A stretch of DNA of 64,000 nucleotides from Streptomyces sp. DG1A-41 (GTDB lineage Bacteria > Actinomycetota > Actinomycetes > Streptomycetales > Streptomycetaceae), in NCBI RefSeq assembly GCF_037055355.1, contig NZ_CP146350.1:6843001-6907000 (forward strand). Reading direction: 5' to 3'. Position numbers and translations under genes: made by a program. Below the pieces are notes generated by a model that searched no databases, was not told where the DNA came from, and saw only the letters and a program-made list of their open reading frames with translations. The stretch's first letter is position 1. Each line of letters begins with the position of its first letter. Positions 61,466 through 64,000 of the stretch are shown in pieces.

Positions 61466-63220
61466 GTGGGGATAGCAGCTGAATCCAGGGCCCTCGGATT
61501 AACCGGCTACCAGCGCGACATCTGGGCGGCCGAAGCAAGAGCACCGGGGAACTGCCAATTCAACGTACTGGTCCACGAGCAGCTGGCGGGGGCCGTGGAC
61601 CGGGAGCTGCTCGGTGCCTGCCTGGCCCGTGCGGTGCGGGAGCACGACGCCTTTCGGCTGCGGTTCGGCGAGGACGGCGAAGGGGTCCCCCGGGTCCGGC
61701 GGATCGCGGAGGAGCCGGACGCCGGGGCGCCGCCCTTCGAGCACATCGACCTCTCCGGCGGACCGGACCCCGCCAGGGCCGTGCGGATCTGGTGCGAGCA
61801 GGAGCTGGGTCGGCCGCTGGACCTCGGGGGCGGGCCGCTGTTCCGGGCCGCCGTGGTCACCGAGGGGCCGGAGGCCGTCCACCTGGTGCTGACCTCGCAC
61901 CACATCGTGACCGATGCCTGGGCCCTGAACGCGCTGACCCTGCGGACTCTTTCCGACTACCGCTCGCGCGTGTCCGGAAAAGACGTTCCGGCTGTCGGGG
62001 AAAAAGCCGCCAAGTCGGCAGTGCGGACCGATTCCGCCTCATACTGGGATTCCATCCAGGAATTCGACTCCGTCTTCGGCGACGCGGACCGCGAGAATGA
62101 CCGCGCGTTCTACCGAGATTATCTGGCGGGCATGGAGCCCGCTCTCTTCACGCGTTCCGGCGCCGCCCGGCCCGGCCGCGGCCGGCACTCCTTCCCGGTC
62201 GGGGAGGAGCTGGTGCGGCGCATCCTCGACGCGGGCGCGTCCCCCTTCCCTTACCTGCTCTCGGCGTTCGCGGTGTGCCTCGGGCGCATCCACCAGGCCG
62301 ACGAGGTCGTGTTCGGCGTGCCCTTCCTGAACCGCCGGACCGAGGGCGAACGCTCGATCGTGGGCCAGTTCGCCAACAACCTGCCGGTGCGCATCCCGGT
62401 GGCGGAGGACCTGCCGCTGGTCGAGCTCGCCGAGCGGGTCCGCCGGCAGATCGACCGGCTCAGGGAGCACGAGCGGCTGCCGTTCGGCGACATCCTCCGC
62501 GAGGCCCCCGTACAGGGCGCCGACGGCCGCCGACTGTTCGACGTCACCGCTTCCTACCTGCGCTTCCCCCGGCCGTCGGGGATCCCGGGGGTGAACCGGA
62601 CCACCACGATCATGGCCCCGGTCCACGCCGCCGACGCGCTCTCCGTCATGGTGCAGGCGTTCGACGACGAGCCGGGCCTGCGCGTCGACTTGGACTACGC
62701 CGACGACGTGTTCGACGGGCACCTCACGGCCGCGGCCCCCGCCGGGCACGTCGGGGAACTCCTCCGCCGCGGACTGGACTCCCGGGAGCTGCCGCTCGCG
62801 GAGCTGCCCATGCTGACCGACGACGAGTATGAGGTCGTCGTCCGCCGCCGCCAGGGCGCCTCCGCGCCCTACCCGCGCGAGAAGAGTCGTCCTCGCGCTC
62901 GCCGGGCCGCTGCTCAGCGGCCCCGCGTGAACGCTTGCCGGGGGCTGGACGTCAGTTCGGCCGATGGCGACTCGCGGCTTGACACAGCGCGTGGACCGCC
63001 CTGGGATCTTCGGGATTCCGCGCGGATCAGCTACGCCCGAACGCGAGGGCGAGATCCTTTTCCTGCCCCACCAGATCGCCCCCGGCGATGGCCTGTTCGA
63101 CCGTCAGCATGCCTGATGCCAAGCCCAACACGATCGCAGGATCGCCGCGAAGCACGGTCGCGGGCGCTTCCTCACGGCAGAGTTCGACGTGCGCGCCTGC
63201 CTCCTCGACGCGCACGGTGA
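61466..63220 (+). CDS. Non-ribosomal peptide synthetase, condensation domain only (gene truncated)
   Basis: From GTG 61466 with GAAGGAG upstream. Residues 10-440 are one complete condensation domain: LTGYQRDIWAAEARAPGNCQ, the HHxxxD active site SHHIVTDAW with His145, His146 and Asp150, GVPFLNRRTEGERSIVGQFA and VDLDYADDVFDG. The sequence then reads LPMLTDDEYEVVV and APYPREK, the standard linker before an adenylation domain, and at about 62885 it changes to Arg-rich low-complexity translation. The adenylation and carrier domains are missing, so the gene is broken and the last 110 codons are read-through. A stand-alone condensation protein remains possible but less likely. Confidence 0.85.
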   Translation: MGIAAESRALGLTGYQRDIWAAEARAPGNCQFNVLVHEQLAGAVDRELLGACLARAVREHDAFRLRFGEDGEGVPRVRRIAEEPDAGAPPFEHIDLSGGPDPARAVRIWCEQELGRPLDLGGGPLFRAAVVTEGPEAVHLVLTSHHIVTDAWALNALTLRTLSDYRSRVSGKDVPAVGEKAAKSAVRTDSASYWDSIQEFDSVFGDADRENDRAFYRDYLAGMEPALFTRSGAARPGRGRHSFPVGEELVRRILDAGASPFPYLLSAFAVCLGRIHQADEVVFGVPFLNRRTEGERSIVGQFANNLPVRIPVAEDLPLVELAERVRRQIDRLREHERLPFGDILREAPVQGADGRRLFDVTASYLRFPRPSGIPGVNRTTTIMAPVHAADALSVMVQAFDDEPGLRVDLDYADDVFDGHLTAAAPAGHVGELLRRGLDSRELPLAELPMLTDDEYEVVVRRRQGASAPYPREKSRPRARRAAAQRPRVNACRGLDVSSADGDSRLDTARGPPWDLRDSARISYARTRGRDPFPAPPDRPRRWPVRPSACLMPSPTRSQDRREARSRALPHGRVRRARLPPRRAR

Positions 63221-63653
63221 CGATTGTGTCGTCGACGGCCAGCCCAACCGTCGTCGGTTCGTCGGATCGCCTGTCATGCATCAGCGAATCCAGTGCCACC
63301 ACCAGCCAATGCGACCGGAAGCTGTCCCCCTGCGGGCCCGAGATCATCAGCGGGGTGCTCCAGTTCACGAGGGCAGCGACAGCGGGCCGAAGTTCGCTGC
63401 CCCAAGGGGTGAGCATGTACGCGACGCCGTTCCTGTCGGCGTCGAGCGTGCGTTGGACGACGCCGGCTTCTTCCAGTTCCCGCAGGCGGTCGATGAGCAG
63501 GTTGGTGGCTATGCCGGGCAACCCGGCCAGCAGTTCGCTGTAGCGAGCCGGGCCGACGAGCAGTTCCCGGACGATGAGCAGACTCCAGCGCCCGCCGATG
63601 ACGTCGAGCGACCGGGCAAGACCGCAATATTGACCATAAGACCGTTTGGGCAT
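63027..63653 (-). CDS. HxlR-family winged-helix regulator
   Basis: 208 residues from ATG 63653 (MPKRSYGQYCGLARSLDVIG), with GAGAG upstream. Residues 10-100 are the HxlR winged helix: GGRWSLLIVRELLVGPARYS, LPGIATNLLIDRLRELEEAG and LTPWGSELRPAV. The N-terminal cysteine (YGQYC) is typical of redox- or electrophile-sensing HxlR members. The C-terminal 100 residues resemble an SCP2-like sterol-carrier extension (DPAIVLGLASGMLTVEQAIA), which could bind a hydrophobic effector. It diverges from a hydrolase gene and probably controls it through the dyad at 63677. Confidence 0.9.
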   Translation of the reverse strand: MPKRSYGQYCGLARSLDVIGGRWSLLIVRELLVGPARYSELLAGLPGIATNLLIDRLRELEEAGVVQRTLDADRNGVAYMLTPWGSELRPAVAALVNWSTPLMISGPQGDSFRSHWLVVALDSLMHDRRSDEPTTVGLAVDDTIVTVRVEEAGAHVELCREEAPATVLRGDPAIVLGLASGMLTVEQAIAGGDLVGQEKDLALAFGRS

Positions 63654-63676
63654 TGCTCTCCTCGACTCACTCGTGC

Positions 63677-63710
63677 TTGACTTTCTCAAACTGACTTGAG
63701 TATAAGTCAA
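63677..63710. promoter_or_regulatory. Promoter and overlapping operator dyad for the hydrolase gene
   Basis: TTGACT (63677-63682) and TATAAG (63701-63706), 18 bp apart, form a strong housekeeping-type promoter for the rightward gene. The same bases form TTGACTT (63677-63683) / AAGTCAA (63704-63710) and inside it CTCAA (63685-63689) / TTGAG (63696-63700). A dimer bound there would block the promoter, as expected for HxlR control. Confidence 0.65.
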
Positions 63711-63733
63711 CCCGGATCGAGGAGGCCCAGTAA

Positions 63734-64000
63734 GTGTCGACCCAGCAACCTGCAGGCACGCGCCCGTCCTGGGTGGACGCCGACCTGTATCCGTTCGAGA
63801 GCCGCTTCGTCGAGCTGGATGGGCACGTCGTGCACTACATCGACGAGGGCTCGGGGCCGACCTTGCTGATGTTGCATGGCAACCCCACGTGGTCGTTCGT
63901 GTACCGGGAAGTCATCGCGGCCCTGCGCGATCGGTTCCGCTGCATCGCCTTGGACTATCCCGGGTTCGGGCTGTCGGTCGCGGCGCCCGGTTACGGCTAC
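63734..64000 (+). CDS. Alpha/beta hydrolase, haloalkane dehalogenase-like, 3' partial
   Basis: The first 89 codons from GTG 63734 (GGAGG at 63721) are in the window. They match the start of haloalkane dehalogenase-like hydrolases: DLYPFESRFVELDGHVVHYI, DEGSGPTLLMLHGNPTWSFV (the HGNPTWS oxyanion-hole motif) and CIALDYPGFGLS. The nucleophile elbow and the rest lie beyond the window, so dehalogenase versus esterase or epoxide hydrolase cannot be decided. Divergence from HxlR suggests induction by its substrate or a reactive compound. Confidence 0.85.
   Translation, partial: MSTQQPAGTRPSWVDADLYPFESRFVELDGHVVHYIDEGSGPTLLMLHGNPTWSFVYREVIAALRDRFRCIALDYPGFGLSVAAPGYGY

Overview
The window is a stretch of Streptomyces chromosome. 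Evidence is the very high GC content, frequent GTG starts, and a gene order matching the conserved core of Streptomyces around parC, sepH, hemH, cutRS and kdpDE. Markers such as SepH, CutRS, a DasR box before ptsH and a c-di-AMP riboswitch before an M23 peptidase also point to this genus. The species cannot be named from sequence alone.

Region 1 (1-41.3 kb) is ordinary core genome. It begins with a cut-off CobW-type GTPase and topoisomerase IV subunit A. Next come a two-gene M16 peptidase operon, a riboswitch-controlled M23 cell-wall peptidase, a GntR regulator and HPr. A protein acetyltransferase of the Streptomyces type (GNAT plus acyl-CoA synthetase) is followed by DUF5998, a phosphodiesterase and thymidine kinase. 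A VOC protein, a rhodanese, SepH, a sugar-lactone oxidase, an MFS transporter, ferrochelatase, an inositol monophosphatase and the CutRS two-component system follow. From suhB to the TrmA-like methyltransferase (22.5-41.3 kb) the gene set resembles Mycobacterium tuberculosis Rv2689c-Rv2701c: DUF4193, DUF3093, dut, DUF3710, an OB-fold protein, DUF3159, a TrkA pair, an APC permease and the RNA methyltransferase. kdpDE sits inside this block without kdpFABC, beside the TrkA pair, so potassium control is a plausible theme.

Region 2 (41.2-54.9 kb) is a genomic island. Its ends carry a direct repeat of the 3' end of the TrmA-like gene (36 bp identical at 41219-41254 and 53186-53221, with weaker similarity beyond). 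Inside is a 2241-residue secreted RHS/YD-repeat protein with a C-terminal Hint autoprotease and a 70-residue tail that I do not recognise. It is followed by an acidic 176-residue gene, the likely immunity gene. A small unknown gene, a DUF1906 glycosidase-like secreted protein and a decayed NucA/NucB-type nuclease fragment follow. The edges are gene graveyards: PGRP amidase and DUF5597 remnants on the left; ISL3 and Tn3 transposase, EF-hand and flavin monooxygenase fragments on the right.

Region 3 (55.8-64 kb) looks like the remains of a natural-product cluster. It has a LysR regulator, a DHA2 drug-efflux pump divergent from a large SARP/NB-ARC regulator, and an NRPS gene that stops just after its condensation domain. 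An HxlR regulator diverges from an alpha/beta hydrolase that runs off the window. Repeats upstream of the NRPS gene suggest dedicated operator control. No CRISPR array, tRNA or rRNA was seen.
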